Source: Nitzschia sp. DOCU1 (Eukaryota > Bacillariophyta > Bacillariophyceae > Bacillariales > Bacillariaceae). From it: 64,000 nt of DNA. The notes beneath the pieces were generated by a model. It made no database searches. It had not been told where the DNA came from and saw only the letters and a program-made list of their open reading frames with translations. The DNA is taken from assembly GCA_951394045.1 (NCBI GenBank), contig OX595994.1, positions 1,178,001 to 1,242,000 of the forward strand. Direction: 5' to 3'. Shown here piece by piece: positions 9,494 through 19,944 of the stretch; within the stretch, counting starts at the first letter, position 1; every line of letters starts with the position of its first letter. A program made the position numbers and the translations under genes.

Positions 9494-11470
9494 TCAAGAG
9501 ATAAGGCAGGAGCAGTCCAATGATTCACGAGGCCTTGTAGACAGAAGATCAAGGGATCCATCTGTTGGAAGTGCTTGTTCTGAACTGTAGGAATAGAGCA
9601 TATCCGGATTCAGGCCGATGCAACTTCCATCTGAGCTGGCAGAGGATTGACTGGCCCCAGAATTAGAATAGGAAATCGTCATCTCCGGCGTTAACTCCGG
9701 CGCCACGACCTGCTCGGCCCCCGTTGAAAGAGCCGAACAGCCTTTGTCTCCTGTTGCCAGCACCGGGTGAGCGCCTTCCCTCGATTTGCTTTGATCCGAG
9801 GTGAGCTTAATCTGATCCAAGTGGTAGCTCGAAAGTCCTGGTCGCATCTGTTCGTACGAGTTGGCTGGAAAAAGTGGACCATCGTCAGTAGGAGGCGGCG
9901 GAGGTGCCGAAGCCGGTGGTGGTGCGCCCATGGGCAAGCTTTCGTCCACAAAAGGAACTAAATCAGGAGTCAATACACCAGACGGAAGTTCTGGTGGTCC
10001 ATCTGCTGGCGGTGGCAGTTCGACGGGGTAGGAAATGGATGAGTCCGTGTAGCCGGAACCACCATTTGAGTCACCAAACGATGCTCTAGCCCCAGATGTA
10101 GAATACGAAATTGTCAACTCTGCCGTAACCGCCTTCTTGGCCCCAGTTGGTAGAGCCGAGCGGCCATCGTCGACCTTCGCTAGCACGTGAAGAGCGCCTT
10201 CCCACAACTTGCTTTGGCTTGACAGAAACTTGACTTGTTCCATGTGGTAGCTCTCCAGAACTTGCCGCATACGCTCGTGCCACTCAACCCGAAAGCGGTC
10301 AATATCCCTGGATAGACGGTCCGTTATGAGCTCCTTGAACTTTTTGCTTTCTTCTAATTCAACGTCGCTCAGCTGAAGAGCGCGCTCGAGTGCAAAGTAT
10401 TGGTCACTCGCCGCGGCCAGATCTGCTATTTCTCGCATCCTGTCCATTTGTTGCTGCAACTTTCGGCCTTCCTGGACTTTCTTGGTGTAATCATACACAA
10501 CCTTTTTCCTCTTAGCAATCGCATCCTTCAAAGCAACCACATCCAAGGCAAGCTCATCCAAAGGCCCTACCAGCTGAGAACTCCCAAACCCATATTGCTT
10601 CTCTAATGCCTTGCAAAGATTCGCCCAGCAGTCTCCGATTGTCTGGTACATGTTACTGGAGCTCGTATTCGATAGTTCATGCTCTCCCCAAAGTTGATTG
10701 AAGGCGGCGGCCGTAGTCTTGAACTTTTCCGAAGCTTGCTTTTGTGCCTCTCCCAGTGCCCGAGAATCTTCGGCCAAGATGCGAATACAAGTCTCCAGAT
10801 GATCAGCGTATGTCTGCATTTCATCAAACTTTTTCGACTCGACGGGTGTTTCTTCGAGAATCAAATTCTTCTTTCGTAGAGCCCATTCATCGCGCTTTGC
10901 TGACATCCACTGTCCAAACATACCCTTTTTCTTCGCCGGAGCAATTTTCCCTGTTGCTGATATCACCACGGTCTGAGATTCCTCCTCCCCCGTGTCATTA
11001 ACCGAAGTAAGGTTGGCCTCCACTTCGGCGGCAGCGGCCTTTCTGGCAGCTTCCTTCGCCGCCGACCAATCCGTAGGACTCGCCGTAAAGAAGGGTAATA
11101 ACGAAGGGGCGTCTACCAGCTCTGCGTGACTGACGACATGCTGCAAGAACCGACGCATCGCCGCCAGTCGCTCGAGGACAAACTCGTCGTCAAATCTTAT
11201 TTTAGCGGTGGTAGGAAGCTTTTGGGGCAAAACTGGCACAATGATTCCGGCCCGTTCTTGGACTAGCCGCTCCTGAACCCACTCGAAGTCTTCCCACGTC
11301 CGGCGCACTAGCGATTCTGAACCATTCGCAAACTCGCTCGCGACTAAATAGTCAGTGATTCGCGATCTCCTTGATCCCTGATGTTCTGGATTGGAGACGC
11401 TCGATGATATCGCGTGCTGGTCGCCACCACCGGCCAAGGTTGTTGAAGGAATGTCATCTGAGAAGGACAT
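9494..11470 (-). CDS. Sorting nexin (PX-BAR), copy 2, with extended C-terminal tail
   Basis: 658 residues, single exon, ATG at 11470-11468. Same PX then BAR architecture as copy 1. The PX domain is closer to consensus here (RRTWEDFEWVQE, VLPQKLP). About 1 kb of the core is identical at the DNA level to copy 1, offset 2544 bp, while the first 100 codons differ at many sites. The tail beyond the poly-Pro run is extra. It repeats in degraded form an earlier part of the same protein: SYHLDQIKLTSDQSK and SALSTGAEQ echo SYHMEQVKFLSSQSK and SALPTGAKK. It ends with a Cys-containing C-terminus. Likely an endosomal membrane-remodelling protein of the SNX1/2 type. Confidence 0.9.
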   Translation of the reverse strand: MSFSDDIPSTTLAGGGDQHAISSSVSNPEHQGSRRSRITDYLVASEFANGSESLVRRTWEDFEWVQERLVQERAGIIVPVLPQKLPTTAKIRFDDEFVLERLAAMRRFLQHVVSHAELVDAPSLLPFFTASPTDWSAAKEAARKAAAAEVEANLTSVNDTGEEESQTVVISATGKIAPAKKKGMFGQWMSAKRDEWALRKKNLILEETPVESKKFDEMQTYADHLETCIRILAEDSRALGEAQKQASEKFKTTAAAFNQLWGEHELSNTSSSNMYQTIGDCWANLCKALEKQYGFGSSQLVGPLDELALDVVALKDAIAKRKKVVYDYTKKVQEGRKLQQQMDRMREIADLAAASDQYFALERALQLSDVELEESKKFKELITDRLSRDIDRFRVEWHERMRQVLESYHMEQVKFLSSQSKLWEGALHVLAKVDDGRSALPTGAKKAVTAELTISYSTSGARASFGDSNGGSGYTDSSISYPVELPPPADGPPELPSGVLTPDLVPFVDESLPMGAPPPASAPPPPPTDDGPLFPANSYEQMRPGLSSYHLDQIKLTSDQSKSREGAHPVLATGDKGCSALSTGAEQVVAPELTPEMTISYSNSGASQSSASSDGSCIGLNPDMLYSYSSEQALPTDGSLDLLSTRPRESLDCSCLIS

Positions 11471-11947
11471 AGTACTTGCTGTTGTTGTTAATGCTACTCA
11501 ATATTGCATCAGTACAATAGTTATTCCATTAGTAGGGGTTGCTACCGTAGTCAAATAATGATCCCGATTGCCAAAATTGCTTAGCAACACAGCTCATGAT
11601 GGCACAACCCTTGACAAAGCGGGTCGTCTCTCCTTATATTTGGAAAATTCTCGGATCTGCTCGCTCGCTATCTCGCCAAAAAACCGCAACGAACGATGAC
11701 CGCGTGGAATGGATGGACGAGCCAAGGCCAGACACAAATGACCCCTCCGATCACAGTTCACTCGTCTTTTGTGCGATGCCTGTCTGCGAGCTCTCGACGA
11801 TGCTTGCTTGGATGAAGTGTCGAGCACTCTCTGCATAGTAGAAGTTAGAAGAGACTTAAACATACGGACCACTTGCACTCATCTATTTGTAGTACATTGC
11901 TGTCGTCTAATCTAGCATTTAGATACAAGTCGAGCAGAGACATGCCA
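11471..11947. other. Spacer between kinase 3' end and sorting nexin copy 2
   Basis: Contains the likely promoter of sorting nexin copy 2, with blocks shared with the region upstream of copy 1. No gene seen. Confidence 0.5.
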
Positions 11948-13765
11948 CTATAGTTTGCCCGATACACTGGCACTTCGTCCAATGTTGTTGCGTCCCCGCA
12001 AAGACCCCACCGAATGTATCGAGCCATTATCCAATCCATCTTTCTTGGCTTTTCGTCCAAACAAGGACCCGCCGCGGAACGAGGCGCGCAGAGAAGATCC
12101 CATGGAGTTGTTCAGTCCGCTGCCGCGACGCTTCTTTCTGCCACCACCCGTTCGCATGGAAGCTGTTAACTTTCCGCCTGTTTGGTTTTCGTCGTCTTCG
12201 TCTCGGACAAAGTCTTTGAGTAATGCTACTTCGTAAGCAAAGTTGTCGTAGGAGCTCGAACCAGGAAGCTTGGCAATCATGGCCAAACTAAAAATATTGA
12301 TGACGCGTTTTGTTGTGAGAGGACACCTTGTAGCGTTTGCACCGATCGCACTCCAAAAATCAAGAAAACTTACACTTGTTCATGTTTTTGCTTCTTCAGA
12401 AGCGTTTTGAGGTTCTTCATGTGAAGGATATCTAGCCGCTTCTCCGGTCCAGGCAACTCCGGTGCACCAGGAGTCTTTTCGGGTTCTTCCATTTTCGCTT
12501 CTCCGCCTGCATCTTGTTCGGCCAAAAATTCCGAAATCGTTGTAATTAGATTTGTCAATTCCTTCTTGTCCAATAAAGTCGCCAATAATGTCGTCAAACT
12601 GCGTTGATACTTTTGATAATCCAAAAATTGCGAGTGACGGCCCACAGAGCCGCGCAGAGAAATCGACGTTGTACGACCCATAGGCACTGGTCGTTTCAAG
12701 CCATCCGGTAAAGGTCCTGCTGCATCTCCGTCGTCGGCCTGTGCTTGCATAGAAATCTGCTCCACAGAAAAGGCGGTCTTATGGAATTGGACAAACTCGT
12801 GTGATAGCATTTCGCCCGCCGACTTTCGCTTCTTGTGTCGGTAGACTAGCAATCCCTCCAGCATGTCGAAAAACGAGTCAGGCATTTCCGGCATGTTGGG
12901 AAGATCTCGCAAATTGCGGTTGGCCGATTGAAGCTTGTTGAATGCCTTTTGCAATACATCCGCCGGGTATCCAGCAACCAATACATACAACGTGACTCCA
13001 ACAGACCAAACATCCGTCATGAAGCTGTATGTACGCTGGAACATCTCTAAGAGAGTAATGCCGTGAATACTGACAAGTGAGACAAAAGTCGAAAAACAGG
13101 AAGTACAATCGGTTGCTTACGTGGCCGCACGTACCTGGAGAGATGTAAAAGGCAGATCCAGCAAACGTCGTGTGCAGGCCTTCGACCACACGGTTGGTAC
13201 CCGATCCAAAATCAATCAACCTCAAGTCACTCCCAGGCGACGGATATTTAAACATGACATTCTCCGGCTTGATATCACGATGTATAATGGAATTTTGGCA
13301 GCAGTGGTTCACAGCATCCAACAATTGAAATGCAATCCGAGAAACATCGTCTGTCCGCAAATCCTCTTCTTGTTTGGATATATACTCCATCATTTCGCCA
13401 CCCGCACAATATTCCGTCACGACAAAAATAGACCGCGACGTTTCATAGACACTCATGAGTGCCATGCAATAATGCTGACCATTCAATGTTCGTAGCATTT
13501 CGACTTCTCCCTGTAAAATTTCTGGTTTCAGAGGCGCATAAATGGTATTATCTTTGAACACAACACCTTTGCGCAATATTTTGCAAGCCATGGTATTCTT
13601 AGACTCATCCGGTTCACGCATGTCATGAACTAGCTTGACGACACCAAATTCTCCTTCGCCCAGGATGCGGTCTTCAATGTATCGATTGTGAAAGTCTTTT
13701 TCATCGCCATCGGGGCCTTCGATGAGGGGCGACGATCCCGGTCCACCAGTCAAACAATTTCCCAT
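11948..13765 (-). CDS. Ser/Thr protein kinase, CAMK-like, with N-myristoylation motif
   Basis: Three exons on the minus strand: 13765-13135, 13046-12374 and 12287-11948, joined over introns 13134-13047 and 12373-12288 with GT-AG ends. The spliced frame gives 547 residues. The start MGNCLTGG carries Gly2 and Cys4, a classic myristoylation/palmitoylation pattern. Kinase motifs: Gly loop GEGEFG (36-41), ACKIL with Lys62, HRDIKPEN (162-169), DFG (185-187), and SPE formed across the first splice junction (residues 209-211). After the kinase domain comes a linker with AGEMLSHEF and a basic Ser/Gly-rich tail. No EF-hands were seen, so it is not a typical CDPK. The frame stays open upstream to about 14230 and encodes a hydrophobic segment, but without an ATG in the first part, so a longer membrane-anchored form is possible. 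Confidence 0.85.
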
Positions 13766-14810
13766 GGTAAGAATATCTTCCAATAAAGTCTTTGGGCTCT
13801 TCCAATAAATGTGATCAAACCAGGAACTGCTAATAGTAGTACTGGATGATTCTGGGGCGGCGGCAGCGGCTTGTTCCGACGGCTTTGACTGATCGGTGGT
13901 AGATACAACTGCTGGGACACTGTCAGCGACCGCACTTCTGGTACCCGCCTTTTCTATTTGTAGTAGCGGAGACGTTGTCGTGGTGGCGGGGGTCCAGTTG
14001 TTGTTCTTGTCTGACGATGATGATGTTGGACACCAAGGAATGCAACCAGCAGGCATAAACCACGAAAGAAATCTGGCAAAGCGTAGCGCGGTATTCTGTG
14101 AACGGACCCACTGGAAAGTGACCGCCGATACAACCACAACTAGACTAGCCACAAGCAGATTAGCTTCGGTGGGCTCGGGAAGCAACCACAGTGACAGAAT
14201 GGTTGGAAAGGAATAAAGAATGGTCGTGAGAGATTGATAGATTCCTCAGCTGATCTGGACTGACTCGAAATCACGAAATCACAGAAGCAGCAAAAGAAAC
14301 CAACAGGATGCCCTCTCGAACGATCGAATTGTCCCGAGAGAGGCGAGCAAGATGATATGATATTGTGATACAGGTATCACAGATGATGCTTCTTTCTCTT
14401 GCTCTTGACAGAAATATCTGCTGCCGGCAGTTTAAAAATGGTTCGTTCTTTTTGTGCGGTGTGCGTGCGACGCGTGTGTTGGGTTCATTCATGGTCCTCA
14501 GTTGAAGGTGGGGGCTAAAATACAAGAACCGTACGTTCTTGCACTTCCCTCTCTTAACTTCGTACCTGGTAGCTAGTAGCCAAGCAGCTGAGGCGTTCGA
14601 CGACTATCTAATGGGAAGAAAACAGTCGAAAACATACTGCAACTCGTAGAAATAATCATGCTCTTCTAGTTGCTCAAAGTCATTGAAATAGAGTATGCAG
14701 GTCCAGGGACAATATGCGAAAATAGCCGAGAACACGACGGTCAATATTGCGATGTAAGCCTATGATACATGTCACTTCTTGTGCCACTCGATCGATAGCA
14801 GCAAAATCTT
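13766..14810. other. Region upstream of the kinase gene and downstream of RPL7
   Basis: The part 13766-14185 is open in the kinase frame and encodes a hydrophobic stretch (LLVASLVVVVSAVTF) plus a Ser/Thr-rich linker; it may be an N-terminal extension or 5' UTR. 14186-14810 shows no supported gene. Confidence 0.45.
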
Positions 14811-15677
14811 CTACAGCATCTGCTTGATGTATTCATTGATTTCCTCCCCCTTGTCGCCATAATCCTTGCCTTGCTTTAGCTTGAGTTTTTCCTTCTCAAA
14901 CCTGGAGCGCGAGGCATTCAGCGGAAACGGAACCAAGAATCTAGATACCGCATCGAAGGATTCACCGACATTGATCAATTCATGGACCAAATCTTCCATA
15001 CAAATGATACCGTGTTCCGCTCCTAATTCTCGTTCCAAAATGGTGTTGTCACTCAGCGGGACCTTGGATCCCTGAACATAACCATACGATTTACGTTCAA
15101 TCAGATCCTTCACAATACTCTCAGAGGGCTTTCCATACACTACCCATGGTTCGATCAGATGCAAATGTCGTCGCGTGACAGCATCGTATTTCAAAAAGAC
15201 ACCCGTGTTGGGATCCTTTAAACGAAAGCGCAACAAGAGATTGAAAATATTCTTGGGAATTTTGCCGGCATCTTCTCGGATACGAATCACAAATACATAT
15301 GAAGCGCCGACAGAGTTGGCTTGATAAGTAACAGTTTTCGTCTCAACCTTGCTGTCGTCGACGGTGTCGTCGACGGGGATTTCGACTTCCTTGATCTTGA
15401 GAACTGGCTTGTTGGAAGCTCGCTTCATCATTCCCTTTTTCTTCACGCGACGATATCGTGATTCTTCATTACGCCGGGACTTTGCCTCGGCAAGATAAGT
15501 TTCAGGATTTTTGACATAGCGGCCCTTCTTCGCAATATATTTCTTCTTGGACGGCTGAGGATCCTTTTGAGGATTCTCGGCCTGTTGGCGGCGTCGAATG
15601 TCATCCAAATCGTGACGTCGCTTCAGGACCGATTCTGGGACCAGTGGGAGATTCTTGTGCTCTTTGGCAACTGTCAT
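14811..15677 (-). CDS. RPL7: 60S ribosomal protein L7 (uL30 family)
   Basis: 288 residues from the ATG at 15677-15675 (MTVAKEHKNLPLVPES). The long basic N-terminal helix (RRRQQAENPQKDPQPSKKK) and the core VFVIRIREDAGKIPKN, HLIEPWVVYGKPS, YGYVQGSKVPLSDN and DLVHELINVG match eukaryotic L7. The C-terminus INEYIKQML is also typical. It is a structural component of the large ribosomal subunit. The sequence ctaacatgacag just before residue 3 looks like an intron branch point and acceptor, so the first few codons may come from an upstream exon and the annotated start is provisional. The frame is open further upstream to about 16034, but that part does not look like L7. Confidence 0.93.
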   Translation of the reverse strand: MTVAKEHKNLPLVPESVLKRRHDLDDIRRRQQAENPQKDPQPSKKKYIAKKGRYVKNPETYLAEAKSRRNEESRYRRVKKKGMMKRASNKPVLKIKEVEIPVDDTVDDSKVETKTVTYQANSVGASYVFVIRIREDAGKIPKNIFNLLLRFRLKDPNTGVFLKYDAVTRRHLHLIEPWVVYGKPSESIVKDLIERKSYGYVQGSKVPLSDNTILERELGAEHGIICMEDLVHELINVGESFDAVSRFLVPFPLNASRSRFEKEKLKLKQGKDYGDKGEEINEYIKQML

Positions 15678-16862
15678 GTTAGCAACAATAAGGAAGGGAA
15701 CTGGAAATAGCTGCAATGTTCGGGCTATCGTTTTGGGCAGAGAGCTATGCGTCTCTAGATTTGTTCCGTTGCAGCCATTTTCGTATTTTCTCCATCTTGC
15801 CTTTCGGTGGTGGTGGTGGATGGCAAAGAACGGCTGAAGAGGACGGTCGGACGCTCGACGGACAGGCGAGCTCGCAACTTGCTTCCACCGGGTTCGAGGT
15901 TCCCCGGAGGGAAAATCTGGTGCCAAGTTCGGGGGCATAGGAGCGCTACGCGTCATCGGATCTGGTCGCTTGGGTAAAATCGCCGATTTCCCGTTGGGTA
16001 AGCAAGTCATCATCAGGGGTTCGACAAAGGACATTTACAAGAAGTATGTTATGACTCCTCACCCCTAAAAGAACTTTTTGTTGCAGAACCCTTTTTGACC
16101 AATGAGAATGAATCGAATCAATCAATCATCATACCCAAGGATACGCTGCAATAGTGGTAGCGAGCGCACCTATTTCTGGGTCAAGGGTCATAAATATTTT
16201 CGTAGCGCATCGTAGGCGCAGTACAAAAAGGGGAAAGTCGTGCGCGCGCGCACGCAGAAACTTCGCGACAACACTTCGTTTCACTAGATCAGGGCGGAAA
16301 CTTGTTGATTTGCAAGAAGTAAAACCAATTTCTAGGCCATCCTGCTGATACCTTTTTTATAGTAAATTTCCTCAGCTATAAAAAAGGTATTAGCAGGATG
16401 GCCTAGAAATCATTATTTCTAAAGATAGTATTTTGTGGTGTGGTGTATTCATGCATGAGTTTGGCAGCTAGAGTCAAACGATTCGAATTTGGTAATTAGA
16501 GTCAAAATATCACCGTGGTACACTTTTTACGAGGCCTACGGAAACAACGGTCATCGCTGAACAAGCCATACACAAAGTTCTTTGAACCAATCAGGAGGCC
16601 CAACGACTGCATGTTCCTTAGAAAGTGTCATTGATTGCCGAGCTTTGGCCCCTGCAATTGCATTTCACTTTTCGCTCTTGTGTGTAGTCATCAGACCTGT
16701 GCTACTTCGATTAGTACAACGTTCAAGTTTGTTTCATTCTTTTAATAAAACACGACAACTTTTAAATGCTGAGAGTGTCGGCGGCACAAACATAACTCCC
16801 CCCCCCCCTACTTTGGTTACTGTGTAATATTCTGTGTAATATTCTGAGAAGTTTCGTTTACC
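15678..16862. other. Divergent intergenic region between RPL7 and a cyclin gene
   Basis: Holds the likely promoters of both genes, an inverted-repeat hairpin at 16328-16410, CG-alternating sequence near 16240, and a C homopolymer near 16799. No gene is supported. Confidence 0.5.
16328..16410. repeat. 34-bp near-perfect inverted repeat with 15-bp loop
   Basis: The arm 16328-16361 and the arm 16377-16410 are reverse complements apart from one G/A difference, around a 15-base loop. The ends start atttctaggccatcctgc. It could be a minimal foldback/MITE-like element, a transcribed hairpin, or a terminator-like structure. No flanking target duplication was obvious. Confidence 0.8.
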
Positions 16863-17897
16863 ATGAGCCTCGATTTGTTTCAAACGAAAGAGCTGCGCCA
16901 AGAAGATGCACGCGATCAGTTGAGAGTGATGATCCAGCTACAAGACAAGTATTATCGCTGTGAAGATTACCTTCATTTAGATTCCATGGAGCCAGAACCC
17001 CACAGCCCACTTCACGTGGTTGTGCAGTGTGCACTGGTGGTCACTGATATCCCCCAGCCACCCACCCTATCGCGCACAACCCAACCGTCCTCGAGTCCCT
17101 CTGTTCTCTCCCCCGTCAGAGTGAGCACGTTTCCACACCCAACTGCGGACATTTTCGATCCTGTATATATTAAGGGTTACGGTGAGGAGCATACATCCAG
17201 TGGGCGATCGAGGATGGCGATGAGTGAAGTTAGATCACCGCTCCCTCCCGTACAGGCAGCACGTTTAGCAGGATGGAGGCAGCGAATGATCGAATGGGCC
17301 TACAACGTGGCGGACACGTATTCCTTGGACCGTGAAGTTGTGGCTGTGGCCTTTCACCTGTTGGACCGATTCATCGCCTCCGAGGTGTTCTCTTCTGAGG
17401 AAGATTATGCACAGGACCCGATAGATCGCGAGGACTTTCAACTCTACTCCATGGTGTGCCTTTACATTGCCATCAAGGCGTTAGTCCCAGTTCGAAAGCT
17501 TACTATGGAGTGTATCATTGAAATGTCCAGAGGATTCTACAACAAGCAACACATTACTGAGGCAGAGCTTGATGTCCTGGACGCTTTGAATTGGCATGTG
17601 AACCCGGCCACCGTAATGGACTTTTGCCGGCTCTACTTGCATTTGTTCCCAAACTCTTTGGACGAAGAGATGTTGCATGCGAGCTGCCAAAACCTTGCTG
17701 AACTGGCGCTGGATGACATCTACTTTATTAACAAACCTACCTCGTTGGTGGCACTTTCCGCTGTCCTCCTTGCTGCGCAGCGATTCGGAGTCAGCTTTGA
17801 CGAAACTCAAGGGTTTCTAGCGAATCTTCAAGGTCTCATCACCGTAGAAACCTTAGAGTTTGATGGTCTTTTCCGTCGTTTGGAAAGCCTGTTTTAG
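16863..17897 (+). CDS. Cyclin, diatom-specific (dsCYC-like)
   Basis: 344 residues, single exon. The cyclin box begins near residue 135: ARLAGWRQRMIEWAYNV, then REVVAVAFHLLDRF, and MVCLYIAIKAL. The helix set continues with LDVLDALNWHVNPATVMDF, which matches the end of the N-terminal cyclin fold, and a second weaker fold follows (FPNSLDEEMLHASCQNLAEL). Such cyclins bind and direct a cyclin-dependent kinase. Diatoms have an expanded set of cyclins of this sort, many linked to nutrient or light state, and I place it there by the divergent box. There is no clear destruction box. Confidence 0.85.
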   Translation: MSLDLFQTKELRQEDARDQLRVMIQLQDKYYRCEDYLHLDSMEPEPHSPLHVVVQCALVVTDIPQPPTLSRTTQPSSSPSVLSPVRVSTFPHPTADIFDPVYIKGYGEEHTSSGRSRMAMSEVRSPLPPVQAARLAGWRQRMIEWAYNVADTYSLDREVVAVAFHLLDRFIASEVFSSEEDYAQDPIDREDFQLYSMVCLYIAIKALVPVRKLTMECIIEMSRGFYNKQHITEAELDVLDALNWHVNPATVMDFCRLYLHLFPNSLDEEMLHASCQNLAELALDDIYFINKPTSLVALSAVLLAAQRFGVSFDETQGFLANLQGLITVETLEFDGLFRRLESLF

Positions 17898-18293
17898 GTT
17901 CTGACGTTCACGAAAGCGATACTCGCAATTCATAATTCTACACCGAACGAGGCAATTTTGCACGCTCTGTGCATCTGGGGAAGGATACCACTACTATATT
18001 TTAACTAGATTGCAAACAATTTTGTATGACTTTAGCTTTAGCTGAAATAGCTTCACTGCCCTTGTCGTAGAGTTAATTTTTGCACCGCTCTCTAGAGTAG
18101 GGTCACTCAGGAACTCGCAGGGCGGCTCGGAGGGAGTGTGAACGCGCGCCCGTCCTCTCGAGCGAGTCGAGCCATAGATTTCACTTCAACACTCCGTCAC
18201 AACAAAGACACACCAAGAGAAGAAGATTTTGTTGCCGCCGACATGGACGACTCATAGACTTAGCGCCCCTTTGATCAGCAATCTTCTTCGCAA
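17898..18293. other. Intergenic region
   Basis: No gene seen. The part next to 18293 is the likely promoter and 5' UTR of the 2OG oxygenase gene. Confidence 0.5.
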
Positions 18294-19550
18294 ATGAAAT
18301 CGACACTATACTTCTCTCTGTTGCAACTTCTTGTGGTCAAATACGCAGATTCATTTACCAACTTCGGACCCGAAGATGTCAGGATATGCCACGATCGTTA
18401 TTCCAGGCGACGAGCGCGGCGGCCGAGCCACCTTTCTTTATTGCTACAAGACAAAACGAGCAGCAACGGGAACGGCAATCTCCTTTCTCCCGCCGTGTAT
18501 TCCATAATTGAGAGTGGGAAAATCGCTGTGCTGCCGAACTTTCTGTCGGAGCAGGATATTCTTCCTTTACGGACCGACGCTCAGAATCTTTGGGCAGACG
18601 GGAAGTTCTCGACCGATGCACTGGCATCGTACGGGTCGTCTGGGAAATTCGATCCCGCCAAGGACCGAGCTGTCCTACGACTCCCACAATGGAAATCGGA
18701 CCATTTGGGTGACTATGCATTGCGGCAGAGATTCGGCACCCTCATGGCTTCGGTGCGAAAGGAACTAGCGTACCATTTAGACCGCCCAGAGCTGGACCAA
18801 GGAGCTGCCACCACCATGTACGGCTATGGCTCAACTGAAATTTCATATACCCGTTTCGGTCCCGGTGCATTTTTGAAGCGCCACGTCGACGAACATCATG
18901 AGGAACTCAAGGGCGTCGCCGGCTGGAGCAAGCCGACGAGACGAAGCGTGAGTTGGCTCATCTATTTGAACGACCCTGATTGGAATGGGAGCAGAGACGG
19001 TGGTCAACTACGCTGCTTTGAACGACGTGATCGACCTACTGGTAGAATCGGTGCTACCAGCAATGGAGATTTGCAGGTAGGTTGGCTGGGTGCCACATCT
19101 CTGGATCCCCACGAACGTCCAGTATATCTAGATGCAAAGACGCATGACCACGGCCAGTGCTCCATGTATGTCATGAACGATGGCGATAAATCAAGAACTT
19201 ATATTTCCAAATCCTTCGAGACGAATCCTATCATGTACGTTCAAGGGTCAGAAATGCTCGTCAGGCGGCTACTTTTCCCTGATCGCCCGGACTTGGCCAG
19301 TCGATTTAACCTGATCGAACAGCCGAAGTCGCGACTCGGGTCCCTATTCGGCACAAGTGATAACTATGCTGGCGAGGGAGAGAACCCGCTGGTTGGTGAA
19401 GAGCTGGAAGATGTTGACCCAAAAGGTGGGACTCTTGTCTTGTTTGATTCAGTTTCGTTACCGCACGAAGTCTTGGCCACCAAGAATCGTGAACGCTGGG
19501 CTTGCAGTGGATGGTTCCATGAGGACCAACAACCTATTCAGTCGGTATAA
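18294..19550 (+). CDS. 2-oxoglutarate/Fe(II) dioxygenase, prolyl 4-hydroxylase-like
   Basis: 418 residues, single exon. A hydrophobic N-terminus (STLYFSLLQLLVVKYADSF) suggests a signal peptide, so the protein probably enters the secretory system. The iron ligands are seen as HVDEHHE (His197, Asp199) and LPHEVL (His about 391), and the 2-oxoglutarate-binding Arg is in the following NRERWACSGWFH. The context SWLIYLNDPDW and DGGQLRCF is typical of the double-stranded beta-helix core of P4H-type enzymes. Probable role is hydroxylation of a protein or small substrate; which one is not visible. A GTLVLFDS strand precedes the second His, as in the family. Confidence 0.88.
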   Translation: MKSTLYFSLLQLLVVKYADSFTNFGPEDVRICHDRYSRRRARRPSHLSLLLQDKTSSNGNGNLLSPAVYSIIESGKIAVLPNFLSEQDILPLRTDAQNLWADGKFSTDALASYGSSGKFDPAKDRAVLRLPQWKSDHLGDYALRQRFGTLMASVRKELAYHLDRPELDQGAATTMYGYGSTEISYTRFGPGAFLKRHVDEHHEELKGVAGWSKPTRRSVSWLIYLNDPDWNGSRDGGQLRCFERRDRPTGRIGATSNGDLQVGWLGATSLDPHERPVYLDAKTHDHGQCSMYVMNDGDKSRTYISKSFETNPIMYVQGSEMLVRRLLFPDRPDLASRFNLIEQPKSRLGSLFGTSDNYAGEGENPLVGEELEDVDPKGGTLVLFDSVSLPHEVLATKNRERWACSGWFHEDQQPIQSV

Positions 19551-19944
19551 TAATAATTTTTTCCAGTTTGCTGAGATTGCATTACCTAGCTAGACGTTAG
19601 GCAGCTACCGACTGAGGGGGGAGAGTGATAGCCCATGACGCCGATGATTGTCGCAGTGTTATGTATGACTGTTTCTCTACTATGTACTATACGAGTACCT
19701 GGTGTGGTACACATAACAAACTAGGTAAAAGGATCTTCGACTCGGACGATCCTTGGAAAGATTTCTGAGCGGGAAAAATTTCGTGGCATCCATCTCCATC
19801 ATCATCGTCAGCAATAACCCAACGAAAGCATAGTAATACCCCGCATCTGCTAAGCAACCAAACTGTAAAGTAACGAGTTGTCATTTGATATCGTCGTTCT
19901 CCAAAAGGCACCACCAAACTCAAGACTTAGAACGACACTTCGAA
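19551..19944. other. Intergenic region
   Basis: Contains the convergent/tandem spacer and likely promoter of the tautomerase-like gene. Nothing else seen. Confidence 0.5.

Noticed and set aside
15678..16034. N-terminal extension of RPL7
   Set aside because: The frame is open, but the sequence is unlike any L7 protein and would add a non-ribosomal leader. The start at 15677 is preferred.
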